Translations under genes and position numbers: made by a program
Part shown: piece after piece, positions 13,924-23,200 of the stretch
Position numbering within the stretch: the stretch's first letter is position 1
How the letters are laid out: each line of letters starts with the position of its first letter
The notes under the pieces: generated by a model
Databases searched by the model: none
What the model saw: only the letters and a program-made list of their open reading frames with translations
What the model was told of the DNA's origin: nothing
Assembly (NCBI GenBank): GCA_021827285.1
Contig: JAKAWM010000001.1
Location: 1 to 27,995 of the forward strand
Direction: 5' to 3'
DNA from: Actinomycetes bacterium
GTDB lineage: Bacteria > Actinomycetota > Acidimicrobiia > Acidimicrobiales > Palsa-688
Length of the DNA: 27,995 nucleotides

Positions 13924-15359
13924 CGACCACACTGTCGGCACATGAACTGGCTCCGCTCGACCTCACCGCCTTCCCCGAAGAGTTCCTTTGGGGAGCGGCT
14001 ACGGCCGCGTACCAGGTGGAAGGTGCCGTGTCCGAGGACGGACGTGGCCGGTCCATCTGGGACACCTTCTCTCACACTGCGGGTAGGACGTTCCATGGCG
14101 ATACCGGCGATATAGCCTGCGACCACTACCACCGCTGGCGTGAGGACATCGAGCTTCTCAAGGGCCTTGGCCTGAACGCGTACCGTATGTCTTTTTCGTG
14201 GGCGCGGCTCCAGCCGAACGGCCGCGGCCCACTGAACCCTGCGGCCGTTGCCCATTACCGCGCCGTCCTTGAAAAGCTGCGCTCCGTCGGCGTCAAGCCG
14301 TTCGTGACGCTATACCACTAGGACATGCCCCAGGAACTTGAGGACGCTGGAGGCTGGCCCCAGCGCGACACTGCAAAGCGCTTTGCCGACTACTGTGCGT
14401 TGGTATCCAAGGCGTTCGACCACTTGGCCGGCCACTGGGTGACCTTGAACGAGCCTTGGTGCTCGGCGTTCCTCGGTTATGGCAGCGGGGCGCACGCCCC
14501 CGGCCGCAAGAGCCGCCGGGACGCGGTGGCCGCGGCGCACCACCTGAACCTGGCCCACGGCCTTGCCGTCCAGGCGGTGCGCGCCGAGCGCCCGGCAAGC
14601 AGCATCGGGATCTCGGAGATCGTCACTGACTACGTGCCGACATCACAACTCCCACGGGACACGGCCGCTTTGGCCAGGGTAGACGCCAACAGCAACCGTA
14701 TGTTCCTTGACCCCCTGTTCCGCGGCGGTTACCCCGAAGACGTCTTAGAAATGTACCGTGCGGAGGGGCTCGGCGAGCTGGTGGCTGACGGGGACGAAGC
14801 GGTCATCGCGTCCCCGTTGGACTTCCTCGGGGTCAACCACTACCACAGGGTCGTCGTCGGTGCCGACAACGGCGACCCTGACTTGGGGGCGCACCTGGCC
14901 CACGTCGAACCGGCAGCCACCTCGCTCGGCTGGTCAGTATCGCCGGGATCATTGAGCAACGTGCTCCTGCGAATTTCCCGGCAGTACACCGACCTGCCGC
15001 TCTACGTCACCGAGAACGGGGCTTCCTTTGAGGATTACGTGGACCCGGCCGGACAGGTGCTCGACACCCAGCGGGTCGAGTACCTCCACGGATATCTCGC
15101 GGCTGCGGCGGGCGCCATAAGAGAGGGGGTGAACCTAAAGGGCTACTTCGTTTGGTCCTTGCTCGACAACTTCGAATGGGCCGAGGGTTTCCGCCCTCGT
15201 TTCGGCCTCGTATATGTCGATTACGCCACCCAGGCCCGTGTGCCAAAGGCTAGCGCGGTCTGGTACCGAGAGCTCATCGCGAACCACGCCCGAGCGGTCG
15301 GCCAGGACCGCTCGGGACGAGACAACCAACACACGCAACTACTGGATCAAACCAACTAA
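13920..15359 (+). pseudogene. GH1 beta-glucosidase interrupted by one in-frame TAG
   Basis: One frame of 479 codons encodes a full-length family 1 glycoside hydrolase, broken only by TAG at 14319-14321 (codon 134). Before it: FLWGAATAAYQVEGA, SIWDTFSH, YRMSFSWARLQPNG and VTLYH. After it: DMPQELEDAGGWPQR, TLNEPW (acid/base E178), FLGVNHYH, LYVTENGAS (nucleophile E365) and GYFVWSLLDNFEWAEGF. The stop replaces the near-invariant Trp of LYHWDLPQ, a single TGG to TAG change. All else is intact, so the event is very recent, a sequencing error, or suppressed in vivo. If read as two genes, they are 13920-14321 and 14325-15359. No signal peptide: a cytoplasmic enzyme releasing glucose from imported beta-glucosides, probably laminari- or cello-oligosaccharides. 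It sits between the ROK regulator and the sugar-binding protein. Confidence 0.88.
14319..14321 (+). other. Premature TAG at the conserved Trp codon of GH1
   Basis: The three bases tag sit between CTATACCAC (LYH) and GACATG (DM). The family sequence here is LYHWD, so TGG is the expected codon and one G-to-A change explains the stop. Confidence 0.9.
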
Positions 15360-15372
15360 GGAGATGGTCCGA

Positions 15373-16635
15373 ATGACAAAACTACCACGGGTTGTTAGAA
15401 AGACCGCGGCCGTCGTCTCGGCGGTCGCTTTGTCGGCACCCCTTCTGGCCTCCGGTGCCACGGCGGCCGGTGCTTCCACGCTGCGTCCCGCCGCCCAGAC
15501 GACCACCCTCCAGGTCTGGACAATGGAAACGGCCAGCAGCTTCACCCAGCTACTGCAGGGGTTCACGAAGGAGACAGGCATAAAAGTCCAGGTGGAGCAG
15601 GTGCCCTGGGCCAATGTCAACGACAAGCTCACGACAGCTGTCGCCTCCGGCAACGGCCCGGACGTGGTAGAGGTCGGGCTCTCGGAGCTGCCGTCGTTCG
15701 TTGCGGCCGGGGCGCTCTTGAACCTGAAGCCCTACCTGAAGGCCAACCCGGTGCTCCAGGACAACCATTACCTAGCTGCGGTGTCCTCGAAAGTGACATC
15801 CCCCCGGGGCGAGGACCTCTCCGTCCCCTGGGTAAGCGACGTCCGCATCTTGTTCTACCGGAGTGACATCCTGAAGCAAGCGGGCATCTCCGCACCGCCA
15901 AAGACATGGGCCCAGCTGTTCCAGGACGCCACGAAGTTGGCCCAGCGCGGCACGAACCAGTACGGCTTCTACATCCCGCAATGGGACAGCGCACTACCTG
16001 TGGAGCTGACCTGGCAGGCCGGCGGCCAGGTGACGGGGCCGAATGGCAAGGTCACTTTCAACAGCGCGGCCTTCAGGGCGGCGGTCAACTTCTACACGAG
16101 CTTCTACAAGGACAAACTGGTGCCCACTGCTTCCGACTTCGACCAGACCCAGGGCTTCATATCCGGTGCTGCACCGATGCTGATATCGGGCCCGTACCTG
16201 GCCGCGTCCATCAACAGTGAGGCACCTGACCTGAAGGGCAAGTGGGACGTCGCCCCGCTGCCGAAGGACAAGGACGGCACTTCTCTGTTCGCCGGCTCGA
16301 ACATGGGGATCTGGTACAAGTCAAAGAACGTTGCTGCTTCGCTCAAGCTGCTCGATTACCTGGCAAAGCCCTCGACGCAACTCCAGTGGTTCAAGCTGGC
16401 CGACGAACTGCCGACCAACACGTCCGCCCTGGACGCCCCGAGCCTCATCAGCGACCCGATGGTGCGGGTCTACGTGGACCAGCTCCGCAACGCCGAACCG
16501 CTCCCGCTGGCCCCGCAGTGGAACCAGATCAGCACGGACTTGTTGAACTCCCTCAACAGCATCGTCCTCGACGGCGCCAACGAGCAGGCCACCCTCAGCA
16601 AGCTGAACACAACGGTCGCCTCTCTTCAGCACTAG
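15373..16635 (+). CDS. Carbohydrate ABC transporter substrate-binding protein
   Basis: A 420-aa family 1 extracellular solute-binding protein. The ATG at 15373 is preferred because AAGGAG (15358-15363) is 9 nt upstream; the ATG at 15364 directly abuts it. Residues 1-35 are an export signal (MTKLPRVVRKTAAVVSAVAL, then ...ATAAGAS). The mature part starts TTTLQVWTMETASSFTQLLQ and continues with GIKVQVEQVPWANVNDKLTTA, GNGPDVVEVG and VPWVSDVRILFYRSDI, the standard sugar-binding pattern. There is no lipobox cysteine, which is unusual for a Gram-positive-type binding protein and suggests a released protein or one held another way. It follows GH1 by 13 bp and is separated from the permeases by a strong hairpin. 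The likely ligand is a beta-gluco-oligosaccharide, judged from the neighbouring enzymes. Confidence 0.92.
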   Translation: MTKLPRVVRKTAAVVSAVALSAPLLASGATAAGASTLRPAAQTTTLQVWTMETASSFTQLLQGFTKETGIKVQVEQVPWANVNDKLTTAVASGNGPDVVEVGLSELPSFVAAGALLNLKPYLKANPVLQDNHYLAAVSSKVTSPRGEDLSVPWVSDVRILFYRSDILKQAGISAPPKTWAQLFQDATKLAQRGTNQYGFYIPQWDSALPVELTWQAGGQVTGPNGKVTFNSAAFRAAVNFYTSFYKDKLVPTASDFDQTQGFISGAAPMLISGPYLAASINSEAPDLKGKWDVAPLPKDKDGTSLFAGSNMGIWYKSKNVAASLKLLDYLAKPSTQLQWFKLADELPTNTSALDAPSLISDPMVRVYVDQLRNAEPLPLAPQWNQISTDLLNSLNSIVLDGANEQATLSKLNTTVASLQH

Positions 16636-16654
16636 CAAGCGTAGACACCCAGCC

Positions 16655-16697
16655 CTCCTTGCGGGCGCCGCGCCCTCCCCCGGCGCCCGCAGTGGAG
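16655..16697 (+). promoter_or_regulatory. Strong intercistronic hairpin after the binding-protein gene
   Basis: gcgggcgccg (16661-16670) and cggcgcccgc (16681-16690) pair perfectly around a 10-nt loop, and the stem extends outward by about six more pairs with one bulge (16655-16660 with 16691-16697). It sits between the binding-protein stop and the first permease, whose ribosome binding site (AGGAG, 16701-16705) follows directly. Such hairpins, as in malE-malF, commonly raise binding-protein expression above that of the permeases through mRNA stabilisation or partial termination. Confidence 0.7.
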
Positions 16698-16711
16698 CTT
16701 AGGAGCAGTCC

Positions 16712-17689
16712 TTGAGCACCTCTACGATCGAAGCCATCGCCCCGAGCGCGCCCGCCGTCGTGACCGAGGGCCGACCGGCTGAAGGCCCCCGGCCCAGGAG
16801 GAGGAGACGCGTCAGCCTGACGCCCTACCTGTTCATCAGCCCCACACTGATCTGCCTGGTGGCCTTCGGTGTGCTGCCCATTGCGGTGGCGGCCGTGGTG
16901 AGCCTCACCAACATGAACATAAGCGGCCTGGGCAACCTAGCCAATGTCCACTTCATCGGGCTTTCCAACTACCGCTCCCTCTTCAGCGACCCCGCCTTCT
17001 GGGAGTCGCTGCGCAACACTGGCCTCTACGTCGTCGTAGGGGTGCCCAGCATCATCGTCGGGTCGCTCACCATAGCGATAGCCCTCAACCAGAGCCAGTC
17101 CCGGTTCTTCCGGGCTCTCCGGGCGTTCTACTTCCTCCCGGCGATCACGGCCATCGTCGCCATATCGCTCATCTGGGGCTACCTCTACAACGACCAGTTC
17201 GGGTTACTGAACTACCTGCTCTCGCTCGTCCACGTGCCTCCGGTGGAGTGGCTGACAAGCTCGCTAGTGGCCAAGTTCTCCGTGGCGTTCGTGGCGATCT
17301 GGCGGGCCTCGGGGCTCGACATCGTGATCTTCCTGGCCGGCTTGCAGGCCATCCCCGCCGACTACTACGAGGCCGCGTCCATCGACGGCGCCGGCCAGCT
17401 GCGCCAGGTCTTCAGCATCACCCTTCCCCTGCTCCGCTTCGCCATCTTCTTCGTACTCGTCACGACTCTCATCAGCTGGATGCAGCTGTTCGACGAGCCC
17501 TACGTCCTCACGGCGGGCGGGCCGGTGCACGCGACGACATCCATTTCCCTTTACATCTACCAGCAGGGCTTCAGCTACAACGAGTTCGGGTTCGCGTCGG
17601 CTGCGTCCATGGTGCTGTTCGCCATGATCGCAGTCGTGACAGCCGTCCAGCTCCGCGCCCGGAAGAGGGGTGCCAGTGACAATCTCTAG
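16712..17689 (+). CDS. Sugar ABC transporter permease, MalF type
   Basis: A 325-aa inner-membrane permease. The start is the TTG at 16712, with AGGAG 6 nt upstream. After a Pro/Arg-rich N-terminal tail (to residue about 32) there are six hydrophobic segments; the first is YLFISPTLICLVAFGVLPIA. The ABC-permease EAA loop, which contacts the ATPase, is present as YYEAASIDGAGQLRQVFSIT followed by LPLL. It forms a heterodimer with the next gene product and carries the ligand of the upstream binding protein. No ATPase gene is present in the locus, so a shared MsmX/UgpC-type ATPase elsewhere must energise it. Its end overlaps the next gene by 14 nt. Confidence 0.93.
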   Translation: MSTSTIEAIAPSAPAVVTEGRPAEGPRPRRRRRVSLTPYLFISPTLICLVAFGVLPIAVAAVVSLTNMNISGLGNLANVHFIGLSNYRSLFSDPAFWESLRNTGLYVVVGVPSIIVGSLTIAIALNQSQSRFFRALRAFYFLPAITAIVAISLIWGYLYNDQFGLLNYLLSLVHVPPVEWLTSSLVAKFSVAFVAIWRASGLDIVIFLAGLQAIPADYYEAASIDGAGQLRQVFSITLPLLRFAIFFVLVTTLISWMQLFDEPYVLTAGGPVHATTSISLYIYQQGFSYNEFGFASAASMVLFAMIAVVTAVQLRARKRGASDNL

Positions 17690-18506
17690 TAGGCGGGACC
17701 GTCGGCGCACTGTCCCGATCGGGCTAGCCCTCACCGTCGGCGCCGTACTGACTGCCTTCCCCTTCTTTTGGATGCTGACGACGTCGTTCAAGCCGCTCGA
17801 CCAGTCTTATACCTATCCTCCCAAAGTCGTCCCAACCCGCTGGACGCTCAGCAGCTACATCGAGCTGTTCACGCAGCTCGACTTCGGCCGTTACCTCTTC
17901 AACACCGTCATCGTGGTCCTGGTCAGCTTCGTCGGGCTTTTCTTGATGGCCATGGCCGGCTACGCCTTTGCCAAGTTCCGCTTCCGCGGCAAGGGGCCTC
18001 TTTTCATGCTCGTGCTGTCGACCATGATGATCCCCATCCAGGTGACTATGATCCCGACGTACCTGATCCTGAACAGTGTTAAGTTGACCAACACGCTCGT
18101 CGGGATAGCGCTACCCACGCTTGTCAGCGCGTTCAACGTGTTCCTGTTCCGCCAGTTCATGACGACCATACCCGACGAAGTCCTGGAGGCCGCCCGGCTC
18201 GACGGCGCCCGCGAGGCGCGGGCCTTCTTCTCGATCGTGCTGCCCATGTCCAAGCCCATCCTGGCAGTGGTCGGGGTGCTCACTTTCATCTCAGGGTGGA
18301 ACAGCTTCTTGTGGCCCCTCATCATCGCCAACGACCAGAACCACTACACCCTGTCTGTGGGGGTGTCGCTGCTCAACAAGCAATTGGCCGTGAACCCCCC
18401 ACTTGAGATGGCGGGCGCCTCCATGATGGTGGTCCCCATCGTCATCGTGTTCATGCAGCTGCAAAAGTACATAGTGCGAGGAGTCAACATGTCGGGGCTA
18501 AAGTGA
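17676..18506 (+). CDS. Sugar ABC transporter permease, MalG type
   Basis: A 276-aa permease from the GTG at 17676, preferred because GGAAGAGG ends 7 nt upstream; the GTG at 17670 is too close to it. Six membrane segments begin with IGLALTVGAVLTAFPFFWML, followed by TSFKP, typical of MalG/LacG-type subunits. The EAA loop reads LEAARLDGAREARAFFSIVL. The family hallmark KYIVRGVNMSGLK is at the extreme C-terminus. It overlaps the preceding permease by 14 nt and the following GH5 gene by 4 nt (GTGA), so translation of the three is coupled. Confidence 0.93.
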   Translation: MTISSRRDRRRTVPIGLALTVGAVLTAFPFFWMLTTSFKPLDQSYTYPPKVVPTRWTLSSYIELFTQLDFGRYLFNTVIVVLVSFVGLFLMAMAGYAFAKFRFRGKGPLFMLVLSTMMIPIQVTMIPTYLILNSVKLTNTLVGIALPTLVSAFNVFLFRQFMTTIPDEVLEAARLDGAREARAFFSIVLPMSKPILAVVGVLTFISGWNSFLWPLIIANDQNHYTLSVGVSLLNKQLAVNPPLEMAGASMMVVPIVIVFMQLQKYIVRGVNMSGLK

Positions 18507-20152
18507 ACGGCCGGCCGAGGCTCCCCCGGGGACGGCGGCCGAGAGGCTTTTTACACAGGGAGGGCACCCGAGTCGTCGACGGGCAGGGCGAACCCGTGCT
18601 CCTGCGCGGGATGGGGCTTGGGAACTGGCTCCTGCCTGAGGGCTACATGTGGGGCTTCGTCGAGCCAGGCCCACAGTCGCCGCGCGAGATCGAAGCACTG
18701 GTAAGCCAACTCGTTGGGCCAGCGAAGGCGGCTCTCTTTTGGCGAGAGTTCCGGGACCGGTTCATCTCAGAGGACGACATCGCGCGCATCGCGGCCGAAG
18801 GCATGAACCACGTCCGCCTGCCCATCAACTGGCGGGTCGTGATGGACCAAACCGGGGTGCTCCGGCCCGAGGGGACCGCGTTGGTCGACCGGCTCATAGA
18901 GTGGTGCCGCGCCCACGGGCTCTGGGTCGTCCTCGACCTGCATGGGGCGCCGGGGGGCCAGACCGGCACCAACATCGACGACTCTCCTAACCCGGCGCCA
19001 GAGCTGTTCACTGGCGCCCGGTGGCGCGACCTTACGGTAAGCCTGTGGCAACAGCTGGCGGACCGTTACCGCGACGATACCGTTGTCGCTGGCTACGATC
19101 TCTTGAACGAGCCCCTGCCCAACGAATACGGGGACCTCTTCCGGAACGAGCTTGTCAAGCTCTACCGGGAGCTGTCGGTGGCCATCCGGGAAGTCGACCC
19201 CAACCACATGGTTATCTACGAGGGGGCCCGTTGGGCGACGGACTGGAGCATGTTCAGCGAAGTCTGGGACGACAACTCGATGTTGGAGTTCCACAAGTAC
19301 TGGTCGCCGCCTGACCGACCGAGCATCCAGGGCTTCATCGACACCGGGAAGAGCCTGGGCCTGCCTATCTACATGGGCGAGGGCGGGGAGAACAACCTCG
19401 ACTGGGTGCAAACGGCTTTCCAGTTGTACGACGACTGCGAAATCTCGTGGTGCTTCTGGACCTGGAAGAAGGTCGGGGTCCGCACCTCGCCGTGCTCGGT
19501 GGCCCCGCCCGTCGGATGGGACGAAGTTCTCGCGTACGCGGCCGCCAAGGCGGAGAGGCCGGCCAGCGAGAGGGCCTGGCGAGTTCTCCGTGAATTGGCC
19601 AACGCCACGAGCCTTTCCCAGTGCACCTACCAGCCCGAGGTGGTCCGGGCATTGCTCCGGCGCCCGCCGGTGAGGATACCAGCGACCGGCTTCGGGTTCC
19701 GTGGGCCAGGCATTTCCTATCAGACAACTACGGCCGTGGCACTTCGCGACTTTCGCAGCGATGACCTGGTCACGGTCCACCACAGCAACGGCGCAGAACC
19801 CCTGAACTTGGACTTCCACCACTCTCCAGCCACCCCGAGGTCCGCCCAGGATGAGCTGTTCGTCTCGCTTGGCCCGGGTGACTGGGTCGGCTACGAGGTC
19901 GAGATATGCCAACCGGTGCGTCTCGAAGTAGTAGTCCACATGGGGGTCGGCCAAAGGAGCGCCGCCGGTGCCGGAAGCGCCCTTCTCGTCGTAGTCGACG
20001 GCGTAAGGGCAGAGACGGTGGCCACAGGGGACAAAAACGTCGTACGAGCTTCGACAGCCTCGCCCGTCGTAGCAGGGTGGCACACCGTGCGGGTAGTTGG
20101 GCAGGCGCGAGAGGTCCTACTGCATTGGCTAGAGGTGATGCCGGCGCGTTGA
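18503..20152 (+). CDS. Intracellular GH5 glycosidase (BglC/exo-1,3-beta-glucanase-like) with C-terminal beta-sandwich
   Basis: A 549-aa enzyme starting at the GTG at 18503, which overlaps the permease stop, with GGGG 5 nt upstream. There is no signal peptide, so it acts in the cytoplasm. The GH5 barrel spans residues about 15-385: LLRGMGLGNWLLPEGYMW, INHVR-type MNHVRLPINWRVV (101-113), VVLDLHGAPGGQTG (142-155), DLLNEP with acid/base E203, EFHKYW, and MGEGGE with nucleophile E293. This resembles the COG2730/Exg1 branch. Residues about 390-549 form a separate, mostly beta domain (GPGISYQTTTAVALRDF ... WVGYEVEICQPVRLEVVVHM), similar in layout to CBM6/CBM35-type modules, but this is not certain. 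It probably trims imported beta-glucan oligosaccharides together with GH1. Exact linkage cannot be read from the sequence. Confidence 0.87.
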   Translation: MNGRPRLPRGRRPRGFLHREGTRVVDGQGEPVLLRGMGLGNWLLPEGYMWGFVEPGPQSPREIEALVSQLVGPAKAALFWREFRDRFISEDDIARIAAEGMNHVRLPINWRVVMDQTGVLRPEGTALVDRLIEWCRAHGLWVVLDLHGAPGGQTGTNIDDSPNPAPELFTGARWRDLTVSLWQQLADRYRDDTVVAGYDLLNEPLPNEYGDLFRNELVKLYRELSVAIREVDPNHMVIYEGARWATDWSMFSEVWDDNSMLEFHKYWSPPDRPSIQGFIDTGKSLGLPIYMGEGGENNLDWVQTAFQLYDDCEISWCFWTWKKVGVRTSPCSVAPPVGWDEVLAYAAAKAERPASERAWRVLRELANATSLSQCTYQPEVVRALLRRPPVRIPATGFGFRGPGISYQTTTAVALRDFRSDDLVTVHHSNGAEPLNLDFHHSPATPRSAQDELFVSLGPGDWVGYEVEICQPVRLEVVVHMGVGQRSAAGAGSALLVVVDGVRAETVATGDKNVVRASTASPVVAGWHTVRVVGQAREVLLHWLEVMPAR

Positions 20153-20237
20153 CGTGCACCGGTCCGCCTGGCCTCGCGGGTGCTTGCCCCCCGAAAGTAG
20201 CCACAACCACAGAACGACAAGACATCAGGAGGACACC

Positions 20238-23200
20238 ATGAAGGCACGACGATCCGCAGGATGGCTGGGACGAATGCTACCGGCACTGGCATTACTGCTG
20301 ACCGTATTGCAAGTAACGGCTTCGCCGGCCGCCCGTGCCAGCACCGACCCGAACTTCCTGGCGGCGAGCGGCCCTTACCTGAGGAATAATTCGGGTACCG
20401 GCTCGATCGTAACCCTTCGAGGGACGAACCTTGGCGGCTGGCTGACCATGGAGGACTGGATGTCGCCGTTGGGGCAGTTTGCCCTCGGCCGGACAGGCTG
20501 GACGGCTACGGCGTCAGTGAACAGCTCCACGGCTGGCAACGTGCTCGACGGCGACGGCACCACCGGGTGGACCACGGGAGCGGCCCAGCAAGGGGGTGAG
20601 TGGTTGCAGATCGATATGGGGTCGCCAACATTGCTCAACCGGGTCTTGGTGGACGCGGCCGGGTTCACGGGCGACTACCCCGCCGGTTACCAGGTGCTCG
20701 TCTCTTCTGACGGGAGCACCTGGAACAACGTGGCGAGCGGCTCGGGGACGATGCAGCAGACCTCCATCTTCTTCACGCCTCAAGTTGCCCAGTACGTGAG
20801 GATTGTCCAAACGGGCACATCGTCGGTTCCGTGGTCTGTCGCGGAGTTCAACGCCTTCAGCGACCCGGTCCTGAACGACGGCGGTTTCACGGCGACGGCA
20901 TCGGTCACCGGAGCTGGCTACTCTCCGGCCAACGCGCTCGACGGGAACGTCAACGACCGCTGGACGACGGGTACTCCCCAGAGCCCAGGGCAGTGGTTCA
21001 CGGTCGACATGGGCTCGGTCGTGCCCATGAACGAGGTGATCTTCGACTCTGGTCCGACATCCGCGAACGATTACCCGGCGTCGTACGAAGTCTGGGGCTC
21101 CCAGGACGGCACCAACTGGACCAAGTACGCGAGCGCGCTCGGGAGCGGGCGCATCACGACGGCGACCCTCTGGACTACTGAGTACGTTCGCTACCTCAAG
21201 ATCGTGCAAACGGGGACCAGTTCGTACTGGTGGTCGATCGCAGGGCTCGATGTCTACTCCAGCCTCGCTTTTGACCGCACGGGCTGGACCATAACCGCGT
21301 CGCAGACCGAGAGCGGAAGCTCCCCCAACAATGTCAAAGACGGCAACTCGAACACGCGCTGGACGACTGGCGTCGCCCAGGCACCCGGCCAGTGGCTAGA
21401 AGTGGACATGGGTGCCACGGAAACCTTCAACCAGGTACAGCTGGACAACTCCGTCGACACCAACGATTACCCCCGCGGCTACACGGTCCAGGTCTCGCCC
21501 GACGGTTCGACGTGGACGCAGGTCGCGAGCGGCTCGGGTTACCCCTCTGCGACCCCCATCAACTTCCCCGCCGTTTCCGCCAGGTATATCAAGATAACCC
21601 AGACCGGGTCGTCGTCTAGTTGGTGGTCGGTGGACGAGCTGAACGTGTACCTCAACAACGACGACTACGACATGTACAACGAGTACGAGGCGCGCTTTGG
21701 GGACGCGACCACACAGAGCCTGCTCAGCACCTACCAGAACAGCTGGATCCAGTCATCGGACCTCGACAACATTGCCGCCATGGGCATGAACTTCGTGCGC
21801 CTGAATATCGGCTGGAACACCCTGCTCAACGCCGACGGCACTTGGAGGTCGAACGCCTTCACGGAGATCGACTGGCTGGTGCAGCAAGCCGCACAGCGCC
21901 ACATCTACGTCCTTCTCGACCTGCACACCCTGCCCGGAGGCGACTGCCCTTGGGAGAGCTGCGGGCGCGAGGGCGAGAACCCGAACGAGTTCTGGAACAA
22001 CTCGACCTACCAGGACTGGGTGAACAACATCTGGTCGGTCATGGCCGCACGCTACGCTGGGAACCCCTGGGTGGCTGGTTACGACCTCATGAATGAGCCA
22101 TTGCTCAGCTACAACGAGACAGCGGCCCAAATCCAGCAGAAGAACGACTATTACAACCGGTTGTACAACACCGTGCGGGCTGTCGACCCCGACCACACCA
22201 TATTCATGGAGGCGTTCTTCGGCTGGAGCAACATCGCTTCGCCGTCGACCTACGGGTGGACCAACGTGGCCTACGAACTGCACCCCTACGACATGCCGGA
22301 CGGGCTCGACTGGACCGCGCAGAACAGCCTGGTGCAGAGCCAGCTTTCCTCGGTGGCCGCCCAGCAGGCAGCCTGGGACGTCCCCGTGCTCTACGGCGAG
22401 TACCAGCTCTACGAGTACGACGACGTCTGGTCGGAGTTCATGGCTGGCCTGAACGCTCTGCACGTGTCGTGGTGCAACTGGTCCTACAAGGTGACAGGTG
22501 GTCAGTTCGACGGGGGTGGCGGCTACTGGGGCTTCTACAACAGCGACCCCAACCCGGTGCCCGTCATCAACAACGACAACTCCTCGACCATAAACAGCAA
22601 GCTTGCGATGTTCGCCACCAGCGATTTCCAGCCTAATACCAGTTTCATCAACGACGTCGAGAAGTTCACTGGCGGTTTCGATTGGATGGAGCCGACCCCA
22701 CTGCCGGAGAACAACTGGGTCGCGACCGCCTCGGAGACCGAGCCCGGCGGTTCGCCCGCTAACGCCGTCGACTGGAACACCAGCACCAGGTGGAGCACGG
22801 GTGCCTCGCAGACCCCGGGGCAGTGGTTCCAAGTGAACCTCGGCTCCATGCAGGTCTTCGACCAGGTGTCCTGGGAGACCGAGTCGGACGATACTTGGGA
22901 CTTCCCCCGTGGGTACGAGATCCAAGTGTCGACTGACGGCAGTACTTGGACGACAGTTAAGACCGGGCAAGGCTTCGGGTGGAAACAGGTGGTCGCCTTC
23001 GCGCCGCAGTACGCGCAGTACGTCCGCATAACCCAGACGGGGAACGCACAGGAGTGGTGGTCCATAGCCGAGTTCCACGTCTACGCGGAGATGGCGCTCG
23101 ACCGGTCTCAGTGGACGGCGACGGCTTCGTTGAGCGCTTCTGGGGACCCGCCTTCCAACGCGATCGACGGCAATACCAGCACTCGGTGGAGCACTGGCGC

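Noticed and set aside
18767..20083. 438-codon leftward frame opposite the cytoplasmic GH5 gene
   Set aside because: Antisense shadow; no ribosome binding site and no recognisable motif.
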